Positions 45,188 to 52,616 of a stretch of DNA of 64,000 bases are shown here, in pieces; the first letter of the stretch is position 1; every line of letters begins with the position of its first letter. Both the position numbers and the translations under genes were made by a program. Source of the stretch: Nocardiopsis terrae (GTDB taxonomy: Bacteria; Actinomycetota; Actinomycetes; Streptosporangiales; Streptosporangiaceae). Under the pieces are notes generated by a model. The model searched no databases. It saw only the letters and a program-made list of their open reading frames with translations, and had not been told where the DNA came from. The stretch spans positions 337,185 to 401,184 of the forward strand of contig NZ_BMXJ01000001.1 of NCBI RefSeq assembly GCF_014651695.1, in the 5' to 3' direction.

Positions 45188-45702
45188 AACCGAGGTTCGG
45201 ACCGGTCGAGCCGCTTACCGCACAACACCGTGCAGCTGGCTTCGACTGCGGATCACGTGCTCAATCCGACTGGTTGACCGAACATGCGCTCCAGGCGCAC
45301 CGCTCGGGTGGATCACGTGTCTACGTCGTATGCGACGCAGAGGACATGGATTTCCCCGTGGTCGGCTACTACGCCCTGGCCGCTGGGAGCATCGCTCCCG
45401 CTGTGGCTCCCAGTCGGCTTCTGCGCGGCGCCGGCAAGTACCACCAACCCGTTGTCATCCTGACCCGGCTGGGGGTCGACACCCGTGTCCAGGGGTCGGG
45501 GCTCGGCAGGGCGCTCGTGGTCGACGCGCTGCGCCGGGTCGCAGTGGCTTCCGAAACGATCGGTGTTCGAGCTCTCCTCATCCACTGCGAGAGCGAATCA
45601 GCGCGGCAGTTCTACCTCGGCCTCGCTCGGTTCGAGCAGAGCCCGAGCGATCCGATGCACCTTGTACTGCTGTTGAAGGACCTCCGCCGCGCACTCCGCT
45701 GA
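45184..45702 (+). CDS. GNAT-family toxin (TacT/AtaT-like)
   Basis: A 172-aa N-acetyltransferase paired with DUF1778, the class that acetylates aminoacyl-tRNA and stops translation. The acetyl-CoA motif is RVQGSGLGRALVVDALRRVA, and the family's early FDCGSRAQSDWLTEHALQAH and VGYYALAAGSIAP are present, as is the FYLGLARFEQSPSD segment with the Tyr used as general acid. GTG overlaps the antitoxin stop (GTGA). It also has the lower GC character of the antitoxin. No recombinase lies between the two 64-bp repeats. Confidence 0.88.
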   Translation: MKPRFGPVEPLTAQHRAAGFDCGSRAQSDWLTEHALQAHRSGGSRVYVVCDAEDMDFPVVGYYALAAGSIAPAVAPSRLLRGAGKYHQPVVILTRLGVDTRVQGSGLGRALVVDALRRVAVASETIGVRALLIHCESESARQFYLGLARFEQSPSDPMHLVLLLKDLRRALR

Positions 45703-45746
45703 TCCGTAGTTCCACCCAGAACGCGGAGAGCCGTCCGCGAACGCCG

Positions 45747-47318
45747 CTACCAGTTCGCGGGCCGGTAGTCCTTGAGGAAGCAGCCGTGCAGGTCCTCGCC
45801 GAGTTCCCCGCGGACGATGGGGTCGTACACGCGGGCCGCGCCGTCCTCCAGGTCCAGGGGCGCGTGGAAACCCGCCTCGGCCATCCGCTCCCGGTCCGGG
45901 TGCGGCCGCTCGTCGGTGATCCACCCGGTGTCCACACTGGTCATGAGGATGCCGTCGGTCTCCAGCATCTCCTGTGCGCTGGTCCGGGTGAGCATGTTCA
46001 GCGAGGCCTTGGCCATGTTGGTGTGCGGGTGGCCCGGCCCCTTGTACCCGCGGCCGAACACGCCCTCCATCGCGGACACGTTGACGATGTACTTGCGCCG
46101 GGCCGAGGAGGCGGCCATCGCCGGGCGCAGCCGGTCGACCAGCAGGAAGGGCGCGCTCACGTTGCACAGCTGCACCTCCAGCATCTCCACGGGGTCGATC
46201 CCGCCGATCCGCTGGGTCCAACTGTTGACCGGCGCCAGGTCCGGCACCAGCCCGCCCGCGTCGATCGCCCCTCCCTCGCGGACCCGGTCCGGATGCGCGG
46301 CACCGGTGGTCAGCGCCAGCGAGGTGAGCATCTCGGGGGTCAGGGTGTGCGGCGCGGCCTCGGCGACCTCGGCCTCCGCGGCACCCGCCAACTCCCGGGG
46401 CCGGACCCCGCCGAGCACCAGCGGTTCGGGCAGGCCCTGACCGGTGACCGGTTCGGCCTCGGCCGCGAGCAGCGGGGCGTAGGAACCCGGTGAGCGGCGG
46501 ACGGTCTGGGCGGCGTTGTTGACCAGGACGTCCAGCGGTCCCTGCTCGGCCACCGAGTCGGCCAACCGCACCACCTGGCCGGGGTCGCGCAGGTCGAGGC
46601 CGACCACCCTCAGCCGGTGCATCCACCGGTCGCTGTCGGGCATCGCGGCGAACCGGCGCACGGCGTCGTTGGGGAAGCGCGTGGTGATCGTGGTGTGGGC
46701 GCCGTCGCGCAGGAGCCGCAACGCGATGTACATGCCGATCTTGGCACGGCCGCCGGTGAGCAGGGCCCGCCGCCCGGTCAGGTCGGTCCGGGCTCCGCGG
46801 CGCTGCCGGTTGAAGGCGGCGCACCCCGGGCAGAGCTGGTGGTAGAAGGCGTCGACCTCCTGGTACTTCTGCTTGCAGACGTAGCAGGGCCGGGCCTTGC
46901 GCAGGACCCCGGCGAGCCGCCCGCCCTCCTCGGCACCGCCCGTGCCGGTAGGACCCGTATCGGCGAGGCCCGGGGCGGCGGTACCGGTACCGCCCCCTGC
47001 GCCGTCGCCGTCCTCGCCGTCGGCCAGGGCACGGCTGGTCAGGGCGCGGCCGTTGGTCTCGTCGTCGATCCGGTCCGGCGCGGCCGTGGCCGTGGCGGCG
47101 AACACGGCCTCGTCATGGGCCCTGCGGGCGGCCTGGCGCTCCTTGCGCCGACGCTCCTTGAGCGCCTTGAAGAGTCGGGCGGTGGCCCGCTGGAGGGTTT
47201 TGGAGTCCTCGTGGTCGCCGGGCAGCGCCTCCGCCTCGGCGAGCACCTCCAGGCACACCCGAAGTCTGTCCGGGTCGATCCCGTCGACTGTCGTCCGCGT
47301 CACCGTTTCCGTCACCAC
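45747..47318 (-). CDS. SDR-fold protein with N-terminal zinc knuckle and missing catalytic tyrosine
   Basis: A 523-aa protein. The first 130 residues are charged and low in complexity. A CYVCKQKYQEVDAFYHQLCP then GC segment gives a four-cysteine zinc site, and the rest is a Rossmann SDR domain with RALLTGGRAKIGMYIALRLL for NAD(P), VNNAAQ, and YIVNVSAMEG with the conserved Ser. The usual YxxxK is replaced by TNMAK: Lys kept, Tyr lost. The family is known in actinobacteria and eukaryotes but its reaction is not. The start is one of two adjacent GTG codons (47318 or 47315). Its 3' end is the 64-bp repeat that flanks the toxin-antitoxin genes. Confidence 0.82.
   Translation of the reverse strand: MVTETVTRTTVDGIDPDRLRVCLEVLAEAEALPGDHEDSKTLQRATARLFKALKERRRKERQAARRAHDEAVFAATATAAPDRIDDETNGRALTSRALADGEDGDGAGGGTGTAAPGLADTGPTGTGGAEEGGRLAGVLRKARPCYVCKQKYQEVDAFYHQLCPGCAAFNRQRRGARTDLTGRRALLTGGRAKIGMYIALRLLRDGAHTTITTRFPNDAVRRFAAMPDSDRWMHRLRVVGLDLRDPGQVVRLADSVAEQGPLDVLVNNAAQTVRRSPGSYAPLLAAEAEPVTGQGLPEPLVLGGVRPRELAGAAEAEVAEAAPHTLTPEMLTSLALTTGAAHPDRVREGGAIDAGGLVPDLAPVNSWTQRIGGIDPVEMLEVQLCNVSAPFLLVDRLRPAMAASSARRKYIVNVSAMEGVFGRGYKGPGHPHTNMAKASLNMLTRTSAQEMLETDGILMTSVDTGWITDERPHPDRERMAEAGFHAPLDLEDGAARVYDPIVRGELGEDLHGCFLKDYRPANW
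45749..45812. repeat. 64-bp direct repeat, right copy
   Basis: Exact copy of 44667-44730. Here it forms the actual end of the SDR coding region, and the next base pair outside it turns the stop into TAG instead of TGA. The two copies are 1,018 bp apart. Confidence 0.9.
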
Positions 47319-47503
47319 TGCACCCCGCCGCTGTCTCCGATGGCCGCCCTGCCGGGCCATCAGGAACCCTATGCGCACTCCGGCACCGGACGGTCTGGGG
47401 GTCTTTTCTCCCGTTCAGGGCACGACGGAGCCCGGGACGGGCCACCATGGGAGGGAACAGAGTCGATACGTGTGCACCAGGTGCCACGGGTAGGGGGAGT
47501 TCC

Positions 47504-48079
47504 GTGACCCAGCAGACATCCGCCCCGGCCGAGAACGGGCGCGGAGCCGGACGCGAGTTCGTGGTCCTGTTGGACGAGGAACACGAACCGGTGGGGGTCG
47601 CCGACAAGGCCACCGTGCACACCGAGGACACCCCGCTGCACCTGGCCTTCTCCTGCTACGTCGTGGGCCCGGACGGCCGCGTGCTGCTCACCCGGCGCGC
47701 CCTGGGCAAGACCACCTGGCCCGGGGTGTGGACCAACAGCTGCTGCGGTCACCCCTCCCCGGAGGAGACCATGACCGAGGCGGTCCGCCGCCGGGTCCGC
47801 CAGGAGTTGGGGATCGGTCTGACCGAGGTCGCCGAGGCCCTGCCGGACTTCCGCTACCGGGCGGTGTCGGCGGAGGGGATCGTGGAGAACGAGTTCTGCC
47901 CGGTCTTCTGGGCCCGGACCGAGGACACCCCCGACCCCGACCCCGGGGAGATCGCGGAGTTCGCCTGGGCCGCCTGGCCGGACGTGGTGGCGCTCGCCGA
48001 ACGGACCCCCTGGCTGATCAGCCCGTGGGCCGCCGAGCAGGTCCCCCGGCTGGCCGCGGACCGGCCCCCGGCGGTGTGA
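47504..48079 (+). CDS. idi: isopentenyl-diphosphate delta-isomerase, type I
   Basis: Interconverts IPP and DMAPP in isoprenoid synthesis. Nudix fold, 191 aa. The family stretch LHLAFSCYVVGPDGRVLLTR is followed by TWPGVWTNSCCGHPSPEETM, where the catalytic Cys is CCGHP, then the Nudix helix AVRRRVRQELGIG and NEFCPVFWARTED with a metal-region Glu. GTG at 47504 with GGGGGAG about 6 nt upstream. No other isoprenoid gene is near. Divergent from the SDR gene. Confidence 0.93.
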   Translation: MTQQTSAPAENGRGAGREFVVLLDEEHEPVGVADKATVHTEDTPLHLAFSCYVVGPDGRVLLTRRALGKTTWPGVWTNSCCGHPSPEETMTEAVRRRVRQELGIGLTEVAEALPDFRYRAVSAEGIVENEFCPVFWARTEDTPDPDPGEIAEFAWAAWPDVVALAERTPWLISPWAAEQVPRLAADRPPAV

Positions 48080-48138
48080 GCGCGGGCGCCCCGAACGGGT
48101 AGGAACACTCCACCCCTCAGGAGTTTGGAGCGCAGCCG

Positions 48139-48867
48139 ATGCCCCCTCACCCGCACGGTCCCGCCCGTCCCGCCGCCCTGGTCTTCGACGTCCTCGACAC
48201 CCTCTTCCCGCTCGGCCCGTTGGAGTGGCGTTTCCGGGAGGCGGGTGTCCCCCGGGTGCTGATGGCCCGGTGGCGCGACCACCTGTTGCGGGACGCGTTC
48301 GCGCTGGCCCTGCTGGGTGGGGAGCGGACCTTCGAGGACGTCGCCCGGGGATCGCTGCGGGACATCACCGGGAACCAGATCGCCCCCGCGGCGGAGGACG
48401 TCGTCATCGACGGCCTCACCCGCCTCGAACCGCGCCGTGAGGCCGCGACCGCCCTGGCCGCGGCACGCGGACGGGGGGTCCGGACCGCGGCGCTCGGGCA
48501 CGGCGACGACGGGGACACCCGCCTGCTGTTGGAGCGTTCCGGGCTCCCGGTGGAGGCGGTCGTGGGCGGGGACGGCCTCGGGGCGCGGAGGCCGTCCCGG
48601 GGGCCCTATCTGGCGGCGGCCCGTGCCCTGGACGTGCCTCCGGAGCGGCTGGGGCTGGTCACCGCGCACGGGTGGGACGCGGCGGGTGGCAGGGGGGCGG
48701 GCCTGGTCACCGGTTGGTCGGCGCACCTGGAGGGGCGTTTCCCCTCGGTCTTCGAGCGCCCCGACGTCGAGGGCCGGGATCTGGCCGAGACGGTCGAGCT
48801 CATGCTCGCCCTGCCCGAATGGGGAGGACGGGAGTCGGGAGGAGACCGCGCCGCAGGCGTCCGTTGA
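48139..48867 (+). CDS. HAD-superfamily hydrolase, haloacid dehalogenase-like
   Basis: A 242-aa protein with the alpha/beta HAD core and a helical cap. The nucleophile Asp is in LVFDVLDTLFPLG; the second motif is at AALGHGDDGDTRLLL and the C-terminal acidic motif at VTAHGWDAAGGRGAG. The family Lys that follows the cap (KPxPxxY) is replaced by RRPSRGPYLAAARA, and one of the last Asp residues is changed, so the enzyme may be weak or altered in activity. Its 3' end is part of a 26-bp direct repeat. Confidence 0.8.
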   Translation: MPPHPHGPARPAALVFDVLDTLFPLGPLEWRFREAGVPRVLMARWRDHLLRDAFALALLGGERTFEDVARGSLRDITGNQIAPAAEDVVIDGLTRLEPRREAATALAAARGRGVRTAALGHGDDGDTRLLLERSGLPVEAVVGGDGLGARRPSRGPYLAAARALDVPPERLGLVTAHGWDAAGGRGAGLVTGWSAHLEGRFPSVFERPDVEGRDLAETVELMLALPEWGGRESGGDRAAGVR

Positions 48868-48918
48868 GGGCGAAGGGCGACATGGGAAAGGAACCGCGCC
48901 GCAGGCGTCCGTTGAGGG
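48845..48918. repeat. 26-bp direct repeat at the end of the HAD gene
   Basis: The sequence at 48845-48870 (the last codons and stop of the HAD gene) recurs exactly at 48893-48918, a 48-bp period. The DNA between the copies is only loosely similar. The second copy is non-coding. Confidence 0.75.
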
Positions 48919-48945
48919 TGGTGGCGGGCGACGGGTGGGCGGCCC

Positions 48946-49245
48946 TCAGCCCTCCCAGGTGCGGTCGTATTCGGGGTGGCCCCGGTAGACGGCGGCCAGG
49001 TACTTGACCGCGAGCCGCCAGGCCAGCAGTTCGGACCAGGGGTCCCCCTTGGCCTTCGCCGCCTGGGGAGAGGTGTCGAGGAGGCGCATGCTCGCGCTGT
49101 GCGCCTCGGTGTAACCGCGGACGATCTTGCGTTTGGCCGACACCTCGGCCAGTGCGCGCTCCCGACCGCGTGAGCCCACCGGCACGGCCTTGGAAGCGCG
49201 TTCGTCCTCGTCCAAACGTGCGTTCAGGAACTCCACGATGGTCAA
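48946..49245 (-). CDS. DUF6221-like protein
   Basis: A 99-aa hydrophilic protein with the look of the actinobacterial DUF6221 group, often found in prophages and accessory regions: an N-terminal VEFLNARLDEDERASKAVP, a middle RKIVRGYTEAHSASMRLLDT, and a C-terminal LAAVYRGHPEYDRTWEG. Function unknown. The TTG at 49245 is chosen because AAGAGGAG is 7 nt upstream and no ATG or better site is in frame; a longer frame upstream has shadow-like composition. Converges with the HAD gene. Confidence 0.7.
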   Translation of the reverse strand: MTIVEFLNARLDEDERASKAVPVGSRGRERALAEVSAKRKIVRGYTEAHSASMRLLDTSPQAAKAKGDPWSELLAWRLAVKYLAAVYRGHPEYDRTWEG

Positions 49246-49420
49246 CGGACAACTCCTCTTCTCTCCCCCCCAATGCCCTACACAAGGTTCAGTATCTGCC
49301 ATACGGCCTTCTCGGACCACCCGGAGGCCCCCGCTGATCCGAGCGGACACGGCGACGTGGTCCCGGGTCTCACCCGAGGCGCACGACGCCCCGTGAGAAG
49401 CTCCAGGCCCGTGAGGAGCT

Positions 49421-50248
49421 CTAGGCACAGCCCTCGAACTGCGGGACGCTCCGGACCACCTCCAGGTCGGTCTCGCCGAACCACTCCTCCAACAGGCCGA
49501 CCGCGGTCCCGTCCTGGTACATCTCGCTGACCGCCTTGTTGACCGCCTCGCAGGCCGCGACGTCGCCGTACGGCAGGCCCACGCCGTACTTCTCGTCGGT
49601 GAACGGGTTGTTCACGAACCGGAACGCGTCAGGGTCCTCGGCCAGGAACCCGGCGAGGATCAGGTTGTCCGTGGACACCGCGTCCACCGAACCCTCGCTC
49701 AGCCGTTCGATGCAGGCGCTGTAGGTCTCCGCCTCCTGGAGCTCGCGCACCTCGATGCCGAGGCCCTCGGTGATGCGGGTGGCCGAGTTGGAGCCCGCCC
49801 CCTGACAGACGCTGCGGCCCTCCAGGTCGCGTACCCCCTCCACCCCGGTCTCGTCCGCGCGCACCAGGATGTCCTGCTTGGCCACGTAGTACGGGCCGCC
49901 GAAGGTCACCTCGGTCCTGCGCGCCGGGGTGATGGAGTAGGTCGCCACCACCATGTCGACCTCCCCGCTGATCAGTTTCTCCTCGCGTTCCGCGGAGGTG
50001 ACGCCCACCAGCCGCACGTCGTCGATCCCCATGTGCCCGGCGATGTAGGCCGCGACGTCCACGTCGAACCCGACCAGCTCGCCGTCCACGTCCAGCCCCA
50101 GCCCCGGCTGGTCCTCCTTGACCCCGACCGTCAGCGAGGTCGCGTCGACCAGGGACTCCTCCCCCTCCGCGGAGCAGGCGGGCAGCGCCATCACCGCCAC
50201 GGCGCCCAGAGCTGCCGCGGCCGCGCCACGGCGGTGTCGAAACCACAT
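49421..50248 (-). CDS. glnH: GlnH-like glutamate/amino-acid-binding lipoprotein
   Basis: A 275-aa periplasmic-type binding protein anchored as a lipoprotein. The signal peptide ends with LPAC, and Cys25 would carry the lipid. The SBP_bac_3 fold shows FDVDVAAYIAGHMGIDDVRL, the ligand-region YSITPARRTEVTFGGPYYVA, and CIERLSEGSVDAVSTDNLIL. No permease or ATPase gene is next to it. Instead it follows a GlnX-like membrane protein and PknG. In mycobacteria and corynebacteria GlnH senses Asp/Glu and signals through GlnX to PknG, the likely role here. Last gene of the operon. Confidence 0.85.
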   Translation of the reverse strand: MWFRHRRGAAAAALGAVAVMALPACSAEGEESLVDATSLTVGVKEDQPGLGLDVDGELVGFDVDVAAYIAGHMGIDDVRLVGVTSAEREEKLISGEVDMVVATYSITPARRTEVTFGGPYYVAKQDILVRADETGVEGVRDLEGRSVCQGAGSNSATRITEGLGIEVRELQEAETYSACIERLSEGSVDAVSTDNLILAGFLAEDPDAFRFVNNPFTDEKYGVGLPYGDVAACEAVNKAVSEMYQDGTAVGLLEEWFGETDLEVVRSVPQFEGCA

Positions 50249-50272
50249 CGGCCTGTTCCTTGTCTCTCGGGG

Positions 50273-51769
50273 TCAGCGGTACTCGGCGAGCCGGGGGCGG
50301 ACCCCGGCCACCACCAGTGCGAGCAGGACGAGGGATCCGAGCGGCAGCCCCCAGGACCAGTGGGACAACGCGGCGTCGCCCCGCCGGATGCCCGTGGTGA
50401 ATTCCTCCCGGTGGAGGTCGGTCAGCCCGTCCAGGGCGTCCGTGTAGGCGGTGAACACCCCGTCGTCGGCGTGGGCGACCCCCATCCGGATGTCGATCGC
50501 GGCCGCCGTGTCCCCTCGCTCGGCGGCGGCACGCATCCGCTGGTCCTCCTCCTGGAGGGCGCTGTAGGCACTGAGGACCTCGGCCAGGGCGTCCTCCCGG
50601 CCCGACAGCAGGGAGGCCTGGGCGCTCTGCCCGAGGTATCCCAACGTGCCCGGGTCCCGGGGGTCGGTGCTGTCCGGGCCCGGCAGGTCCGGGTAGGCGT
50701 CCGGGATCTCACCGATCGCCTCGTAGTAGTCCGTCAGCGTGCTGGCCGGGCGGAACAGCACCTGCTGGGCGCGCTCCAGGTAGACCTGCTGGTAGTTGTC
50801 CGCGAAGTCGTCGTCCAGGAGGTAACGGCTCTGGTCCGCCTGCATGTCGGTGGCGATGGCCCCGGCCCGGGCCAGTGCCATCGCGGCGTCCAACCCCTCG
50901 TCCCTGGCTCCGCTCTGGTGGGCGCCGCTGCTGTTCAGCGCCAGGACGACGCCGAGGGTCAGCGCCACGGTCCCGGCCGTGGCGGCCAGCAGCGGGGCGT
51001 TGAACCGGCGGCGGAACCGCACCCGCAGGTAGAGCTGCAGCCCGATGAGGGCGGTCACGGCCGCCGCGCCCACCACACCGACCCACACGAGCCCGAGCGC
51101 CACCGAGGACCGCCCCGCCTCGTGGTTGGCGCGCACGATCGCGGAGGAGTCGAGCCCCAGGTTGAACGCCTTGGGCAGCAGTTCGGTGTGCATCAGCCGG
51201 GTGGCCTCCCGGTACACCTCCAGGGCCCGCGGGTCCACATCCCCCGGCGGGGCCTGGGCCTCGTCGTTGAGCAGGCGCGCCTCGCCGACCTTCTGGTCGT
51301 AGGTGCCCATCCCGTCCAGAACCGCCTGGACGTTGAACTCCTCGACGGTGTCGCCCTCGGTCAGCGACGCGGCCTGGAGCAGGGCCTCGTTGGCCCTGGC
51401 CCGACTCGCGTCGTACTGCGCCAGGGCCTCGTCCCGCCCCGAGCCCAGGTCGTGGTCGGTGCCCATGAGCAGGACGTCCGCGACGACGGCGTCCATGTCG
51501 GCCAGTGCCAGGTACAGCTCGGTGGTGGCCATGGCCTGCGGTCCCGCGTCCCGGCCCAGGACGGTGAGCCCGTCACGGGCCTGGTTGAGCGTGACCGTGG
51601 CGGACCCGAACAGGCCGGCGATGATCAGCAGGCACAGGAGCGTCAGGGCCCGCAGCCGAGCGGGCGTGGTCCGCATCGACCCGCGCAGGCGCGGCCCCCA
51701 GGAACGGAGCCGTGCCGGAGGGGGGTCCGGCTCCGCTCGCCCGGCCGCCGGGTCGGAGTTGGGGGGCAT
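50273..51769 (-). CDS. glnX: GlnX-like membrane protein
   Basis: A 498-aa protein with four membrane helices (LTLLCLLIIAGLFGSATVTL; VALGLVWVGVVGAAAVTALI; APLLAATAGTVALTLGVVLA; WGLPLGSLVLLALVVAGVRP) and two large outer domains, each rich in helices with many acidic and Gln residues. This layout, and its place between pknG and glnH, match GlnX, which relays ligand binding by GlnH to PknG. The ATG at 51769 has AGGGG 10 nt upstream; a TTG one codon before is possible. It begins 9 bp after the FHA gene. Confidence 0.78.
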   Translation of the reverse strand: MPPNSDPAAGRAEPDPPPARLRSWGPRLRGSMRTTPARLRALTLLCLLIIAGLFGSATVTLNQARDGLTVLGRDAGPQAMATTELYLALADMDAVVADVLLMGTDHDLGSGRDEALAQYDASRARANEALLQAASLTEGDTVEEFNVQAVLDGMGTYDQKVGEARLLNDEAQAPPGDVDPRALEVYREATRLMHTELLPKAFNLGLDSSAIVRANHEAGRSSVALGLVWVGVVGAAAVTALIGLQLYLRVRFRRRFNAPLLAATAGTVALTLGVVLALNSSGAHQSGARDEGLDAAMALARAGAIATDMQADQSRYLLDDDFADNYQQVYLERAQQVLFRPASTLTDYYEAIGEIPDAYPDLPGPDSTDPRDPGTLGYLGQSAQASLLSGREDALAEVLSAYSALQEEDQRMRAAAERGDTAAAIDIRMGVAHADDGVFTAYTDALDGLTDLHREEFTTGIRRGDAALSHWSWGLPLGSLVLLALVVAGVRPRLAEYR

Positions 51770-51778
51770 CAACGGGGT

Positions 51779-52435
51779 TCACCCCTTCTGAAGGATGATG
51801 ACGGTCCATGCGCCGACGTAGATACGGTCACTGTCATTCAGGGGAACCTCCACGTGGCGGGCGATGGGGTCGGCGGTCCCGTTGACCGTGGTTCCGTTGG
51901 TCGACCCGGGGTCGACCAACGACCAGGTACCACCCGGGCGGGCCAGCAGGACGGCGTGGACGTGGGAGATCGCGGGGTCCCCTCCCGGTCCGCCCAGGTC
52001 GATCTCGGGGGTGAACCCCCTGGACCTGCTCCGGCGCCCGATGTGCACCCGGTCGCCCTGGAGGGTCACCCGACGCTGCCGGACCCCTGCGGGGAAGCTG
52101 ATCCGGTTCGGGTCGAGCATCCCCCGGTCCACCATGTACTGGTAGTAGGCGGGGTCCGCCGCGACGACCGCACGCCAGGGCACACCGGTCGGCGCGCTGC
52201 CGGGCGCGGAGGCCCGGAGCTGGTGGCTGCCCGACCGGGAGGCGAAGTCGTAGCCGCACTCCTCGCAGAACCGGCCGGCCCGGGAGGTGCCGCACTCGGG
52301 GCACGGGCCGCCCCGGGGCCCCGGTCCCGGTCGGGAGGGGGCGGGAAGCGGGGCGGTCAGTACCTGGAGGCGCAGCCCGCAGACGTCGCAGAGGTCGGTG
52401 GCCGTGGAGTGGTGCCCTGAAGGACAACTCGGCAT
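51779..52435 (-). CDS. FHA domain protein with zinc-ribbon N-terminus
   Basis: A 218-aa reader of phosphothreonine. The N-terminus has two short cysteine clusters (CDVCGL; CPECGTSRAGRFCEECGYDF). The FHA domain at about 120-215 shows RVHIGRRSRSRGF, ISHVHAVLL and LVDPGSTNGTTVNG, with the Arg, Ser, His and Asn used for phosphopeptide binding. It lies between a PP2C phosphatase and the GlnX-like gene and probably docks on targets of the PknG kinase, as GarA/OdhI do in relatives, but this is not GarA itself by length. Confidence 0.88.
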   Translation of the reverse strand: MPSCPSGHHSTATDLCDVCGLRLQVLTAPLPAPSRPGPGPRGGPCPECGTSRAGRFCEECGYDFASRSGSHQLRASAPGSAPTGVPWRAVVAADPAYYQYMVDRGMLDPNRISFPAGVRQRRVTLQGDRVHIGRRSRSRGFTPEIDLGGPGGDPAISHVHAVLLARPGGTWSLVDPGSTNGTTVNGTADPIARHVEVPLNDSDRIYVGAWTVIILQKG

Positions 52436-52616
52436 GGGTCCCTCCTACCCGGGTCCGGGGGTACCGCCGGTTCCCGGAGAGCACTGGCGGGGGCGGGTCC
52501 GTGCGGTCCGGGTCGAGTCGGTGTCGAGGGCCGTCTCGTCGGCCTTGTCGGCGCTGGGCCTGAGGCAGGTGGTTCCGGTGGCCGCGGCGGAGCGGCACCC
52601 GGGTTCGGCTGACCGG

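Noticed and set aside
44667..45812. Integron cassette reading of the 64-bp repeats
   Set aside because: The repeats show no attC-like folded palindrome and no R/L boxes, they are coding sequence of the SDR gene, and no integron integrase is seen.
50033..52420. A 795-codon forward frame across GlnH, GlnX and FHA genes
   Set aside because: It runs opposite three well-supported reverse genes and has the composition of a third-position-G/C shadow.
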